Assembly: GCA_026419705.1 (NCBI GenBank) | Contig: JANZYY010000002.1 | Coordinates: forward strand, 1 to 36,335 | DNA: 36,335 nucleotides | From: Fischerella sp. | Lineage (GTDB): Bacteria; Cyanobacteriota; Cyanobacteriia; Cyanobacteriales; Nostocaceae | Direction: 5' to 3' | Shown: in pieces, positions 17,700 to 28,334 of the stretch | How positions within the stretch are numbered: position 1 is the stretch's first letter | Layout of the letters: the number at the start of each line of letters is the position of its first letter | Notes under the pieces: model-generated | Told to the model about the DNA's origin: nothing | The model's database searches: none | What the model saw: only the letters and a program-made list of their open reading frames with translations | Position numbers and translations under genes: made by a program

Positions 17700-20444
17700 A
17701 TGACTTCTGCAGCTGAACGGCCAGCCATGTCTGGCTCAAATTTGACATCGCTAGAAAATTCCACAAACGCCAAAATCCACGATCCCTCGATCGCGGCTAC
17801 GGGTATTTACGTCACTGTACACGGTCATTTTTACCAACCACCAAGGGAAAATCCGTATTTAGACGCGATTGAACGCCAACCAGGCGCAGCACCGTTTCAC
17901 GATTGGAATGAGCGAATTCACCATGAATGCTATCGTCCGAATGCGTTCGCCAGGGTATTAAATGACCGAGGCGAGGTGGTGGGGATCGTCAATAATTACG
18001 AGTATTTGAGCTTTAATATTGGTCCAACGTTAATGTCATGGCTGGAACGCCACGATGTAGAGGTTTATCAGCGAATTTTGGAGGCAGATCGCAAATCTTG
18101 TCAACGTTTGCATGGTCATGGCAACGCGATCGCGCAAGTATACAACCATATCATCATGCCTCTTGCCAATGAACGCGATCGATATACGCAGATTCGCTGG
18201 GGCAAAGCAGACTTCCGATCCCGCTTTCAACGCGATCCCGAAGGTATGTGGCTGGCAGAAACTGCGGTTGATTACCCGACTCTGGAAGCATTGGTAAAAG
18301 AAGGCATTCGCTTTATTGTTTTGGCACCTTCGCAAGCACAGCGTTGTCGTCCCCTACCAACCAAAGATAATCCCCATCCAGAATGGCATGAGGTTGGTGG
18401 TGGTCAAATCGATCCTACACGTCCCTATCGCTGTTACCTCAAACCTACACTCAGCACTGCTTCTTCTCCTCTGAGTACGGTTTCTCTGTCTCCCAGGAAT
18501 GGAGAATCAGAAAAAGAAAATACCGATGACCAATCTCTTCCCTACATTGATATCTTTTTCTACGATGGTCCGATCTCGCGAGACATGGGCTTTAGTGATG
18601 TTCTCTACAGTTCCAGTCACTTAGCGGGACGCATTGGTTCAGCGGTGCGTGGAGATCGTCGTCCCGCCCAGTTAATTTCTGTGGCGACAGATGGAGAAAC
18701 GTTTGGACACCACAAGAGGGGAACTGAGAAAACTCTTGCATACGCTTTCACAGAAGAATTTGTTCATCGGGGTTGGCAAGTCACTAACTTTGCCCATTAC
18801 CTCAGCATCAATCCTCCCACTTGGGAAGTGGAATTAAAACCAGTGACTGCGTGGAGTTGTGCCCATGGTGTTGACAGATGGCAAGATGATTGCGGTTGCG
18901 GTGGTGGCAGTGAGTGGCATCAACAATGGCGTCGTCCGTTGCGAAATGCCCTGAATTGGTTGCGAGATCGGCTGGTGGAAGTGTATGAAGAACATGGCAG
19001 ACAGTTTTTCCGGGATCCTTGGTTAGCACGAGATGAATATATCCAGGTGATTTTAGATCGTTCTCCTGCGAACGTTCACCGTTTCCTCTCACGCCATCAA
19101 ACCCACAAACTCACAGATGCAGAACAAGTAGACGCTTTGCGTTTATTGGAAATGCAACGTCACGCTTTGCTGATGTTTACTAGTTGTGGTTGGTTTTTTG
19201 AAGAAATATCTCGCCCAGAGGGAACACAGATTCTGCGCTACGCCGCCCGGGCTTTGGAACTGGCTGGAGATGTCGCGGGCGTGCAGCTAGAAAAAGGCTT
19301 TCTCAAACGCTTGGCTGTCGCTCCCAGTAATGTTGATATCTTTAAACACGGTGCGGAAGTTTATCGGCAACTGGTGGCGACTTCGCAGATCACTTTTAAG
19401 CAAGTTGCAGCACATCACGCGATCGCTTCACTATTTAACAATCACAAATGTGAAACGCGCAATGGTGGGTCTACCAATAACTGTACAGTCAAACATTCCC
19501 ATCCTTATCAAAAACGCGTTTATTGCTACGACGTTCACGAGTTAGATTACCACCTGCAACGCTTGGGATCTTTAACACTAGCAGTGGGACACTTAAAACT
19601 GCTCTCACAAATCACTTGGGAAAGTGAACATTTAGTGTTTGCAGTTCTGCATTTGGGAGGTTGGGATTTCCACTGTTGCATTCAACCTTTCGAGGGAAGG
19701 CGCACTTACAGCCAACAGAAAGAAAAACTATTAGCGTCGCTGCAAACAGCCAGTGCAGCTAACATTATCTTGACAATGACGCAATTGTTTGGAGATCAAA
19801 CGTTTAACTTGGAGAATCTCTTTGCTGAGGAGCGTCACCGCTTGATGCGATTGCTAAGTCAGGAAACACTGACACGCTTAGACCAGCTGTATACTCAAAC
19901 CTATAGAGATAATTATGGCGTGTTGATGGCATTCCACCGGAATGGAATAGCAGCACCGCAAGAGTTGCAAGTAGCAGCGGAGATGGCTTTGGGTTATAGG
20001 TGTATGACGACATTGCGTGCCTTAGAGCAAGATATCAGCGAGCCGCAACTGGCTGTCAGTCACATCCTCGAATTAAAGGCGATCGCTAGCGAAGCCAAAC
20101 ACCTGCGCTGTCGGTTAAATATTCCCGAAGGCAAGCAGATGTTAGAACAGTTGATTTTGCGATCGCTGTGGCAATTATTACACGATACCAATGGTACATT
20201 CTCTGCGGAGATGCAACGCTTGGAAAGTTTGCTTGATGTTGCAGCTCAGCTAGATATTGGCATTTCCTTAGATCGCTGCCAAGAACTATACTTTAGTTGT
20301 TTACACAGTAAGATTTTACCCCAAATTCAGATCGCGATCGCTAATGGAGAAGATACAACGAGACATCGTCAACTGTTGAAGTTAGGACAAAGGTTAGCTG
20401 TTGATGTTAGTTATTGGTTGAGTCAAATCGGGCAAGCTTGTTGA
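17700..20444 (+). CDS. Glycoside hydrolase family 57 / DUF3536 protein
   Basis: 914 aa; VTVHGHFYQPPRENPYLDAIERQPGAAPFHDWNERIHHECYRPNA, DGETFGHHKRGTEK, and WSCAHGVDRWQDDCGC. Confidence 0.92.
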   Translation: MTSAAERPAMSGSNLTSLENSTNAKIHDPSIAATGIYVTVHGHFYQPPRENPYLDAIERQPGAAPFHDWNERIHHECYRPNAFARVLNDRGEVVGIVNNYEYLSFNIGPTLMSWLERHDVEVYQRILEADRKSCQRLHGHGNAIAQVYNHIIMPLANERDRYTQIRWGKADFRSRFQRDPEGMWLAETAVDYPTLEALVKEGIRFIVLAPSQAQRCRPLPTKDNPHPEWHEVGGGQIDPTRPYRCYLKPTLSTASSPLSTVSLSPRNGESEKENTDDQSLPYIDIFFYDGPISRDMGFSDVLYSSSHLAGRIGSAVRGDRRPAQLISVATDGETFGHHKRGTEKTLAYAFTEEFVHRGWQVTNFAHYLSINPPTWEVELKPVTAWSCAHGVDRWQDDCGCGGGSEWHQQWRRPLRNALNWLRDRLVEVYEEHGRQFFRDPWLARDEYIQVILDRSPANVHRFLSRHQTHKLTDAEQVDALRLLEMQRHALLMFTSCGWFFEEISRPEGTQILRYAARALELAGDVAGVQLEKGFLKRLAVAPSNVDIFKHGAEVYRQLVATSQITFKQVAAHHAIASLFNNHKCETRNGGSTNNCTVKHSHPYQKRVYCYDVHELDYHLQRLGSLTLAVGHLKLLSQITWESEHLVFAVLHLGGWDFHCCIQPFEGRRTYSQQKEKLLASLQTASAANIILTMTQLFGDQTFNLENLFAEERHRLMRLLSQETLTRLDQLYTQTYRDNYGVLMAFHRNGIAAPQELQVAAEMALGYRCMTTLRALEQDISEPQLAVSHILELKAIASEAKHLRCRLNIPEGKQMLEQLILRSLWQLLHDTNGTFSAEMQRLESLLDVAAQLDIGISLDRCQELYFSCLHSKILPQIQIAIANGEDTTRHRQLLKLGQRLAVDVSYWLSQIGQAC

Positions 20445-20463
20445 GGTACAAATTAAGATTTTG

Positions 20464-20522
20464 CTTGGTGTCTTAGTGCCTTTGTGGTTTAATTTTTTCA
20501 CCACCAAGACACAAAGACACAA
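20464..20522. repeat. Dispersed inverted repeat (CTTTGTGG ... CCACCAAGACACAAAG)
   Basis: Same family as the element at 4290-4351. Confidence 0.55.
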
Positions 20523-20538
20523 ACAATAAATATTGGTA

Positions 20539-20958
20539 TTAAACTTCAACTACTTCTGGGTAAAAGTCAAGTGAAACTTTTATATCAAAATTTTTATAAT
20601 TTGTGTGATTTTGATTTGCTAATGAATTAGGTAATGATAAAAAACGCAAACTCACTTTAATTTGAAGTTTGCCTTTTTGCCTGGTATTGTTAATCGTTTG
20701 AAGCTCACATTTAATTCCTGGTTTGAGTAAAAATTTCCATTCTACCCGATTAAATATTCCTTGGGTATTGACTTCTTTGAAATATTTTTTTATCAATGAA
20801 TTTTGACTGCCAAACTTTAAATCATTAGCTTTTGGTATGAAATCTTGAATGATTTTTTCTTTGATTTGAGCAACCTTAAATTTAGTATTATCTAATAAAA
20901 GCACATCATTTTCACCATTCAGTTGTTGAAATTTGTTTGGTAGAAACATATAATGCAC
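20539..20958 (-). CDS. KGK domain-like protein
   Basis: LNGENDVLLLDNTKFKVAQIKEKI near the N-terminus and RQKGKLQIKVSLRF later, consistent with the cyanobacterial KGK family. Confidence 0.6.
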   Translation of the reverse strand: MHYMFLPNKFQQLNGENDVLLLDNTKFKVAQIKEKIIQDFIPKANDLKFGSQNSLIKKYFKEVNTQGIFNRVEWKFLLKPGIKCELQTINNTRQKGKLQIKVSLRFLSLPNSLANQNHTNYKNFDIKVSLDFYPEVVEV

Positions 20959-21545
20959 CTTTGAAAAATGTCGCTGTTAAAACTATTACGCATATTTTAT
21001 AACTATTAATTAAGTTATATCTTCAGTAATATTACCAATAAAGTTCGGCAAAGATGATATGCTTGTAATTAAAAAATACACTAGATGTGATATTTTGATA
21101 AGTAAAATTTCTATGAGAAATCAAAAGATTTGTAAAGAACCTATGAATGTTGTTGCTAGGAGCTACACAACAGCTGAAATATTCATTGGCATTGTAGAAG
21201 AATTTACTTTTATCGGAACAAGAAAGAACAAAGGCATTGCACAAAAGTGGGATAAACTTATTTGATTTTACAAAAATAAAATTCAATTCTTAGTGTCTTA
21301 GTGACTTAGTGGTTCATTTTGTCCTTTTGTCAAGGATGAATGAAATATCGCGACAGTTAGTGAAGATGTTTAATTCTTGACATTGCTGACTTGATGATTG
21401 CCTAATCCAAGCAATTGTTCTGGATATAATTCTATCTATGGGATACAGCATGAACATCTTAAGGAAGATGTAGAGCGTTCCAGAAATTTATTATCAATCA
21501 AATCGGGAGGTCAAAGCAAGCATCCTGTTAAAGGAGACTTAATCA

Positions 21546-22559
21546 ATGAATTTAAAAACGGTTTGGGAGCTATTTCAAGAAACATTTAGTGAATGGCAAA
21601 AAGATAAAGCGTCGCGGTTGGCGGCTGCATTAGCTTATTACACTATTTTTTCTATTGCTCCATTGCTGATTATTGTAATTGCGATCGCTGGTGCGGTATT
21701 TGGAGAAGCAGCAGCAACTGACGCAATTTTCAATCAACTTCAAGGTTTAATTGGGTCTGAGGGTGCAAAAGTTATTCAAAATGCAATTGAAAATGCCAGC
21801 CAACCGCGAGCAGGAACTATCGCTTCACTTATTAGTATTTTTGTTTTGATTTTTGGTGCTACTGGTTTATTTACAGAGTTACAAGATTCCCTCAATACCA
21901 TTTGGGAAGTACAACCAAAGCCAGGAAAATTGGTAAAAAACATGGTTCGCCAACGCTTTTTGTCGTTTGCGATGATTTTAGCAATTGGTTTTCTGCTCCT
22001 AGTTTCACTAGTAATTAGTGCAGTTTTGCAAGGTGTAATTAACTATTTTAGCCACTTACTACCAGGTGTTGATGCGCTCTGGCAACTTGCTAACTTTATC
22101 CTTGGCTTTGCGATCGCCACATTGCTGTTTGGACTGATTTTTAAGGTTTTACCAGATGCGAAAATTACTTGGAAAGATGTTTTAATTGGAGCTGCGATCA
22201 CCTCGTTGTTGTTCTCCTTAGGCAGGTATGCACTAGGGCATTATCTGGGTAATGCCACTTTTGGTTCTACCTACGGAGCTGCTGGTTCAATAGTGGTTAT
22301 TCTGGTTTGGGTTTATTATGCTGCTCAGATATTATTTTTCGGGGCGGAATTTACCCAAGTTTATGCTCGCAGATACGGTTCTCGCATTGTGCCAGCTGAT
22401 TATGCCATATCTTTGAGTCAGAGCGATCGCCTGCAACAACAAATAAAAACAAGTAGCACCACCAATACTCAAACGTCTTTCTCCAAATCGATTGCTAAAT
22501 CTCTGCGGCGCTTGGCTGGGGCTAAACGCTTAACAAGGAAACCAAAAAATCGCCACTAG
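21546..22559 (+). CDS. YihY/virulence factor BrkB family protein
   Basis: ASRLAAALAYYTIFSIAPLLIIVIAIAG, LFTELQDSLNTIWEV, and YGAAGSIVVILVWVYYAAQILFFGAEFTQVYA. Confidence 0.93.
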   Translation: MNLKTVWELFQETFSEWQKDKASRLAAALAYYTIFSIAPLLIIVIAIAGAVFGEAAATDAIFNQLQGLIGSEGAKVIQNAIENASQPRAGTIASLISIFVLIFGATGLFTELQDSLNTIWEVQPKPGKLVKNMVRQRFLSFAMILAIGFLLLVSLVISAVLQGVINYFSHLLPGVDALWQLANFILGFAIATLLFGLIFKVLPDAKITWKDVLIGAAITSLLFSLGRYALGHYLGNATFGSTYGAAGSIVVILVWVYYAAQILFFGAEFTQVYARRYGSRIVPADYAISLSQSDRLQQQIKTSSTTNTQTSFSKSIAKSLRRLAGAKRLTRKPKNRH

Positions 22560-22596
22560 AATCAACCGAATTATTCCTTCTGCCTTTCTTGTCGCT

Positions 22597-22635
22597 CCAC
22601 AGGCTACAGTACAATATGACGGTTGTACTCTGTGG
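22597..22635 (+). promoter_or_regulatory. Nested hairpin immediately upstream of purB
   Basis: CCACAG ... GTACAA-tatgacgg-TTGTAC ... CTGTGG ends 6 nt before the GTG start. Confidence 0.45.
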
Positions 22636-22641
22636 CGGACT

Positions 22642-23937
22642 GTGATTGAGCGTTATACCTTGCCCGAGATGGGCAATTTGTGGACACAAGCATATAAATT
22701 TAAAACCTGGTTACAAGTGGAAATCGCTGTTTGTGAAGCGCAGGCGGAATTAGGTTACATTCCAGCTGAGGCGGTTGAGGAAATTAAGGCAAAGGCGAAT
22801 TTCGATCCCCAAAGGATATTGGAAATTGAGGCTGAAGTCCGCCACGACGTCATCGCATTCTTGACAAACGTCAATGAATATGTAGGTGATGCCGGACGCT
22901 ATATTCATCTGGGTTTAACTAGTTCTGATGTACTAGATACAGCTTTAGCATTGCAACTTGTTACCAGTCTGGATCTGTTGTTGCAACACTTGCAAAAATT
23001 AATTGATGCGATCCGTCAAAAAGCAAAAGAACATCGTTATACGGTGATGATTGGACGCTCCCATGGTATTCACGCCGAACCCATCACCTTTGGTTTTAAA
23101 CTAGCAGGGTGGTTAGCAGAAGTGTTACGCCACCAAGAACGCCTGCAAATTCTCCGCAAAACCATTGCCGTTGGCAAGATTTCCGGTGCAGTGGGAACTT
23201 ATGCTAATATCGAACCACGCGTGGAAGCGATCGCTTGCCAAAAACTCGGACTCCAAGCAGATGTGGCATCGACACAGGTAATATCGCGCGATCGCCATGC
23301 TGATTTCGTGCAACAATTAGCTTTAGTTGCAGCCTCCATAGAACGTTTTGCTGTTGAGATTCGCAACCTCCAGAAAACCGATGTTTTGGAAGTCGAAGAA
23401 TTCTTCGCCCAGGGGCAAAAAGGCTCTTCAGCAATGCCCCACAAGCGCAACCCCATCCGTTCTGAAAGACTGACAGGCATGGCCAGAATCATGAGAAGTT
23501 ATGCCATCGCGGCTTTGGAAAATGTTGCCCTCTGGCATGAGCGGGACATCTCTCACAGTTCTGTAGAACGGGTGATTTTACCAGATGCTTGCATTTTGAT
23601 GCATTTTATGCTGGTAGAAATAACTGACCTGGTGCAGAATCTACTGGTTTATCCAGAGAACATGGCACGGAACATGAATGTCTATGGCGGCGTTGTGTTT
23701 AGCCAAAGAGTCCTACTCGCGTTGGTAGAAAAAGGAACTAGCCGTGAGGAAGCGTATAAAATTGTGCAAGAAAACGCACACAAAGTTTGGAATAAACCAG
23801 AAGGCAATTTTCGTGACTTGATTAGCAAAGATCCGCGCGTCACCGAAAAATTGTCAGCAGCTGAAATTGAAGCATGTTTTGATCCGCAAAACCATCTGCG
23901 ACATTTAGAACAGATTTACCAAAGGCTGGGAATCTAA
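22642..23937 (+). CDS. purB: Adenylosuccinate lyase
   Basis: 431 aa with GTG start; MIERYTLPEMGNLW, IHLGLTSSDVLDTALALQL, and GSSAMPHKRNPIRSE signature. Confidence 0.97.
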   Translation: MIERYTLPEMGNLWTQAYKFKTWLQVEIAVCEAQAELGYIPAEAVEEIKAKANFDPQRILEIEAEVRHDVIAFLTNVNEYVGDAGRYIHLGLTSSDVLDTALALQLVTSLDLLLQHLQKLIDAIRQKAKEHRYTVMIGRSHGIHAEPITFGFKLAGWLAEVLRHQERLQILRKTIAVGKISGAVGTYANIEPRVEAIACQKLGLQADVASTQVISRDRHADFVQQLALVAASIERFAVEIRNLQKTDVLEVEEFFAQGQKGSSAMPHKRNPIRSERLTGMARIMRSYAIAALENVALWHERDISHSSVERVILPDACILMHFMLVEITDLVQNLLVYPENMARNMNVYGGVVFSQRVLLALVEKGTSREEAYKIVQENAHKVWNKPEGNFRDLISKDPRVTEKLSAAEIEACFDPQNHLRHLEQIYQRLGI

Positions 23938-24191
23938 CAAAGAGGGATGGAGTGATGGGGTTTCGAGGGTGATTTCTGCGATCGGGAGATCCCGATCCCG
24001 TATTCTCCCCAACTCCCTACCTCTGGTTCTCTCTTGCTTCACCCATACAGACAAATTCTGACTACTGAAAAAAATACGGGTTTAAATGTAAAATTTGGTA
24101 TAAAAAATGATTTTTTGACTGAAAATTTAGCGCCAGAGGGTAAGTTTAAATAACAACTCCTAAGTTATGTACTAACCCCGTAGGTGACTTT

Positions 24192-24752
24192 ATGATCGAA
24201 CTCCTAGCCGCACTTTCAGCTTCTGCGGCAGCAGGAATTAGAATCGCCTTACCCCTGCTATTTATCGGACTGTTGCAAGGTAGCAATCTTTGGTCACAAG
24301 TACCAATTTTATCTCACATTTCCTCAAATTTTTTACTGGGCATTCTCAGCACTTGGTCATTTGTAGAGATATTTGCTTCCAAAAAGTTAATGGGGCAAAG
24401 GTTACTACAAATAATACAGTTGTTATTGTCTCCACTTGTAGGGGCAATTATGGGATTAGCAGTAGCTTCAACAACAGCAACTCCCAGCTGGCTGATTGCT
24501 TTCATTGGAGGTTCCGTCGCTTTAGTACTCCAGCTAGTTCAAATCGGCTGGTTTTTTCGTTTGCGAGGTCTACCCCTGTGGGCGACTTTTATTCAAGATG
24601 GGTTGTGTATTGCTTTAGTATTTTTTGCCTTTGATGCACCCAAGCAAGGAGGATTAATTGCTTTAATTTTGCTGTGGTTTGCAGTGCGTAGTGGTAAATA
24701 TTGGTATCGTTGGTATTGGGAAAAGCGTAGGCAGTACGGTCGAGCTTATTAA
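24192..24752 (+). CDS. DUF4126-like integral membrane protein
   Basis: 186 aa, multiple TM segments, MIELLAALSASAAAGIRIALPLL. Confidence 0.75.
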   Translation: MIELLAALSASAAAGIRIALPLLFIGLLQGSNLWSQVPILSHISSNFLLGILSTWSFVEIFASKKLMGQRLLQIIQLLLSPLVGAIMGLAVASTTATPSWLIAFIGGSVALVLQLVQIGWFFRLRGLPLWATFIQDGLCIALVFFAFDAPKQGGLIALILLWFAVRSGKYWYRWYWEKRRQYGRAY

Positions 24753-25188
24753 GAGATTTATCTGATGATTGTGCAACAAGTCAAACTAAGCGATACGCTA
24801 GCGATCGCTCACAAAGCCACAGACCAAACAGAATAGCGTTTTTAAACGCACGCCTGTAACACAGTCTTGGTGCAAAAATTTTGCGTGCGAACTAAAGTAT
24901 GTGAATTATTTTTGAGAATGGGTAACGCAGTTGGCGATCGCATAATATACTTAATTTTACAAATCAAGCACAAGGCGATCGCACTTTACAATCGCAGTTC
25001 TGAATTCAGCCGATCCGTAATTAACTCTCAAGGACTTGTAAGTATTTGTGGGACAAACGTAGATGCACGAGCGTAACACTCACAATTACCCTCCAGATTT
25101 AGCTGCTACTGCTCATGCAATCTCCTACCACTTCAGATTTCGGTTGTTATTTCTATGAGTGCTTAATGAAAGAAATACAACTGATGCT

Positions 25189-25216
25189 GGCGCTCCTCAA
25201 AGGGGCGTTTTTTCTT
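25189..25216 (+). terminator. Intrinsic terminator candidate
   Basis: GGCGCTCC-TCAAA-GGGGCG followed by TTTTTT. Confidence 0.6.
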
Positions 25217-25274
25217 TATTAACAGTCATTAGTCATTCTTACAAGACAAATGACCAATGACTAATAACTCTTGA

Positions 25275-26438
25275 CTATAAAATTCCGACCATGTGCAACA
25301 AACCATGTCCGGTGATCAATTCAATTACCAGAGCAATAAAACCAAGCATAGCAATACGACCATTCCATACTTCTGCACTCGTTGTAATACCCCATTCCCA
25401 ACCTTCTGGCGGATAGATTTTGACTTTTTTCTTCATCTGGTAGACTTGCGAGAGCTTAACACTAGGAGCTTTGAGTGCATCAACTACCAAGTCTGCTAGC
25501 GCTCTAATAAATACTGGATGGATGTTGAGAGCAGGTACGCGACGGAAATTATGAATTCCAGCTTCTTGTGCGATCTCGCGATATTCGAGGTCAATTTCTT
25601 CGAGTGTTTCAATGTGTTCAGAAACAAAACTAATCGGTACGACCACCAAATCTTTTACACCCTTGGCTGCAAGTTCTGGGATAGCATCTTCGGTATAAGG
25701 TTGCAGCCATTCTACCGGACCAACACGACTTTGGTAAGCTAATGTATAGGCATTGGGTCGATTGAGTGTCTGCATGATTAAGTAGGTGCATTCCTCAATC
25801 TCTTGTTGGTAAGGATCGCCCGCTTCTTCTACATAGCTTTTAGGAACGCCATGAGCGCTGAAGAAGATGTGAGCATCATCTGCATTGGGTAATTGGTCAA
25901 GTTCCTGGGCTATCAGTTCCGCCATTGCTTGAAGATAGCCTGGTTGTTTGTACCAAGAAGGGATCACCGTGTATTCAATACGTTGGAGTCTTGAGTCTTG
26001 TTGCCAGAGTTTTTCTAACAGTCTAAAGCTGGAGCCACTGGTACTAATAGAAAATTGAGGATACAGGGGTAATATTACCAGTTTTTCGATACCATCTTGG
26101 ATGATACGAGCGATCGCTTCTTCCGTGTAAGGATGCCAATAGCGCATTCCTATGTAGATTTTTGCATCTTGCCCTAATGCTTGCAGCTGTTCTTTCAGGG
26201 CTTCTCCTTGAGCTTCGGTGATGCGCCGCAGCGGGGAACCACCTCCAATTTTGCGATAGTTTTCTTGAGATTTTTTTGTGCGGCGTGAAGCAATAAACCA
26301 GGCTAGGGGTTTTTGCAACCAGGGAAAGGGTAGGCGAATAATTTCTGGATCGGAAAACAAGTTAAATAGAAACGGTCCAACATCTTCTAATTTCTCTGGA
26401 CCACCGAGATTGAGTAGTAATACGCCTACGCGACCCAT
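25275..26438 (-). CDS. hemH: Ferrochelatase with C-terminal CAB-like helix
   Basis: 387 aa; [48 protein letters not shown], and C-terminal [26 protein letters not shown]. Confidence 0.97.
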   Translation of the reverse strand: MGRVGVLLLNLGGPEKLEDVGPFLFNLFSDPEIIRLPFPWLQKPLAWFIASRRTKKSQENYRKIGGGSPLRRITEAQGEALKEQLQALGQDAKIYIGMRYWHPYTEEAIARIIQDGIEKLVILPLYPQFSISTSGSSFRLLEKLWQQDSRLQRIEYTVIPSWYKQPGYLQAMAELIAQELDQLPNADDAHIFFSAHGVPKSYVEEAGDPYQQEIEECTYLIMQTLNRPNAYTLAYQSRVGPVEWLQPYTEDAIPELAAKGVKDLVVVPISFVSEHIETLEEIDLEYREIAQEAGIHNFRRVPALNIHPVFIRALADLVVDALKAPSVKLSQVYQMKKKVKIYPPEGWEWGITTSAEVWNGRIAMLGFIALVIELITGHGLLHMVGIL

Positions 26439-26479
26439 AGCAGTGAAAGTCCCCCAATCTTTTCAGCTTTTTTACTAAT

Positions 26480-26515
26480 GTTAACAATATATCTTTATTA
26501 AAGATATAAGTTAAC
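26480..26515. promoter_or_regulatory. Dyad element in the hemH / methyltransferase divergent promoter
   Basis: GTTAAC-AA-TATATCTTTA-T-TAAAGATATA-A-GTTAAC; the 10-bp arms are perfect complements. Confidence 0.45.
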
Positions 26516-26540
26516 AACAAGGAATAAAGGAATAAAGGCA

Positions 26541-27164
26541 GTGGCTACAATTTTACGAGATTGGAGTTATCGTTACCAGTGGCTTTATAATGCTATATCC
26601 CGTTTGGCGGCTATCAGCGTAGGTGGCGAAGAACGTTTTCGACAACTAGCTTTACAAGGCTTAACAATTAACTCAGATACGAAAGTTCTGGATTTGTGTT
26701 GTGGAAGCGGACAAGCAACGCAATTGTTAGTAAAGTTATCACAAAATGTAACAGGATTGGATGCCTCACCCTTATCTGTGCAACGTGCAAAGCAAAATGT
26801 CCCACAAGCAGAATACGTGCAAGCTTTTGCTGAGGAGATGCCGTTTGCAGATAATGAATTTGATTTGGTGCATACGAGTGTCGCGTTACACGAAATGCAA
26901 CCCGAGCAATTACGAAAAATTATTAAGGAAGTATATCGTGTGCTAAAACCTGATGGAGTATTTGCTCTAGTAGATTTTCATCATCCAACTAATCCTCTGT
27001 TTGTACCATCTGTGTGGCTGTTTTTATGGCTGTTTGAGACAGAGACTGCTTGGCAGTTGTTAAACACTGATTTGCCTGCGTTGTTAGTTGAGACAGGATT
27101 TAGCATTGATAAGCAAAGTTTGTATGCAGGTGGAAGTTTGCAGGTGATACAAGCGAGGAAGTGA
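26541..27164 (+). CDS. Class I SAM-dependent methyltransferase
   Basis: VLDLCCGSGQATQLL motif I; GTG start. Confidence 0.92.
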   Translation: MATILRDWSYRYQWLYNAISRLAAISVGGEERFRQLALQGLTINSDTKVLDLCCGSGQATQLLVKLSQNVTGLDASPLSVQRAKQNVPQAEYVQAFAEEMPFADNEFDLVHTSVALHEMQPEQLRKIIKEVYRVLKPDGVFALVDFHHPTNPLFVPSVWLFLWLFETETAWQLLNTDLPALLVETGFSIDKQSLYAGGSLQVIQARK

Positions 27165-27194
27165 ACCGCAGAGTCAGCAAAGTTTCCCAAGGTT

Positions 27195-28334
27195 TTATGC
27201 AGCTTGTAATACCTGCGTTTGAATCCAGATGAGTAATTCCCGATTAACTCGTTCGGGATGCTCATCATGGGCGCAGTGTCCAGCATCTTCCACTTCTATC
27301 AATTGCATTGTTGGGTTGTAATTTAAGAAACGACTGTACAAATTTGGGGGAATCATGCGATCGCACTTACCCCATAACAACAACGAGGGAATCTGCAGAT
27401 TACTCAAAATAGACTTAATACATGGAAAAAATTGCGGATTGAGCATAGCTTGGATAATCGCACAAAATGCTCTAGCAGAATGGCGATCGCGAGCAGGTGT
27501 TGTGAGAATTTCCATCAACTCTTCGGTGATTGCTTCTTTACGAGCATAGGCCATTCCTACCCAATATCTGAGGACACAGGGATGACGCAAACAATAAAAC
27601 AGCGATCGCAACAACACAGGTGAGGCGCAAATATTCTGAAAACAACGCAGTAACGGACGTATCACTGCTGGGATTGATTCTTCAGCACTTGATGTATCCG
27701 GTAGACTAATCATAACAACGCCTCGCACCATTTCTGGATGAGCTGCTGCTACAGCTAAACAAGTTACAGAACCAATAGAATTACCTACTAGCACGACGGG
27801 TTCTTTCACAAATGTCCGCCAAAACTCGTAGACTTGCTCTACCCAAAGTTCGACAGAATAAGAAACATGAGGCTTGGCAGATGCTCCAAAACCCAATAAA
27901 TCCAATGCGTAAACATTGTAGTACTTTGCTAGTTCTGGTATATTCTGTCGCCAGTGACCAATGGATGCGCCAAAACCATGCAGTAAAATCACTGATAACT
28001 TACTTTTTGTGTTAGGCACGCAAGTGTAACGAATCTTCCAACCCTGCCACATCCAATCTTGATGGTTACAATAATGCTGGGTAGTTGGGAGATGGTAGTA
28101 CAAAATAGATTTACTCACAGATTGTAACGCCTCATTTTCTCTGTTTAGCGTCGCCATAAAAGGCAGACCAACTATCAAACAGGCGGTAGAAACCCAGACA
28201 TAGAAACTAATGACATCTGATTGATTAATAGCAAAAGTAATCAGAAATATTGAGAATGGTAACGCGGACAATAATACTATTAGATAACTGGGTATCTCAA
28301 TTTGAGGATAATAGAAATCACTACAAGTATTCAT
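27195..28334 (-). CDS. Alpha/beta hydrolase
   Basis: LLHGFGASIGHWRQNIPELA, GNSIGS nucleophile elbow, DAGHCAHDEHPERVN. Confidence 0.93.
   Translation of the reverse strand: MNTCSDFYYPQIEIPSYLIVLLSALPFSIFLITFAINQSDVISFYVWVSTACLIVGLPFMATLNRENEALQSVSKSILYYHLPTTQHYCNHQDWMWQGWKIRYTCVPNTKSKLSVILLHGFGASIGHWRQNIPELAKYYNVYALDLLGFGASAKPHVSYSVELWVEQVYEFWRTFVKEPVVLVGNSIGSVTCLAVAAAHPEMVRGVVMISLPDTSSAEESIPAVIRPLLRCFQNICASPVLLRSLFYCLRHPCVLRYWVGMAYARKEAITEELMEILTTPARDRHSARAFCAIIQAMLNPQFFPCIKSILSNLQIPSLLLWGKCDRMIPPNLYSRFLNYNPTMQLIEVEDAGHCAHDEHPERVNRELLIWIQTQVLQAA

Noticed and set aside
21059-21286. Overlapping 68-aa plus and 84-aa minus ORFs
   Set aside because: A/T-rich with no motif or convincing RBS; both strands open by composition.
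24867-25076. 69-aa plus-strand ORF
   Set aside because: Contains two HIP1 sites, no recognisable domain, no strong RBS; left unannotated.
25275-25400. CAB-like helix on ferrochelatase as a novelty
   Set aside because: Well-known feature of cyanobacterial HemH.
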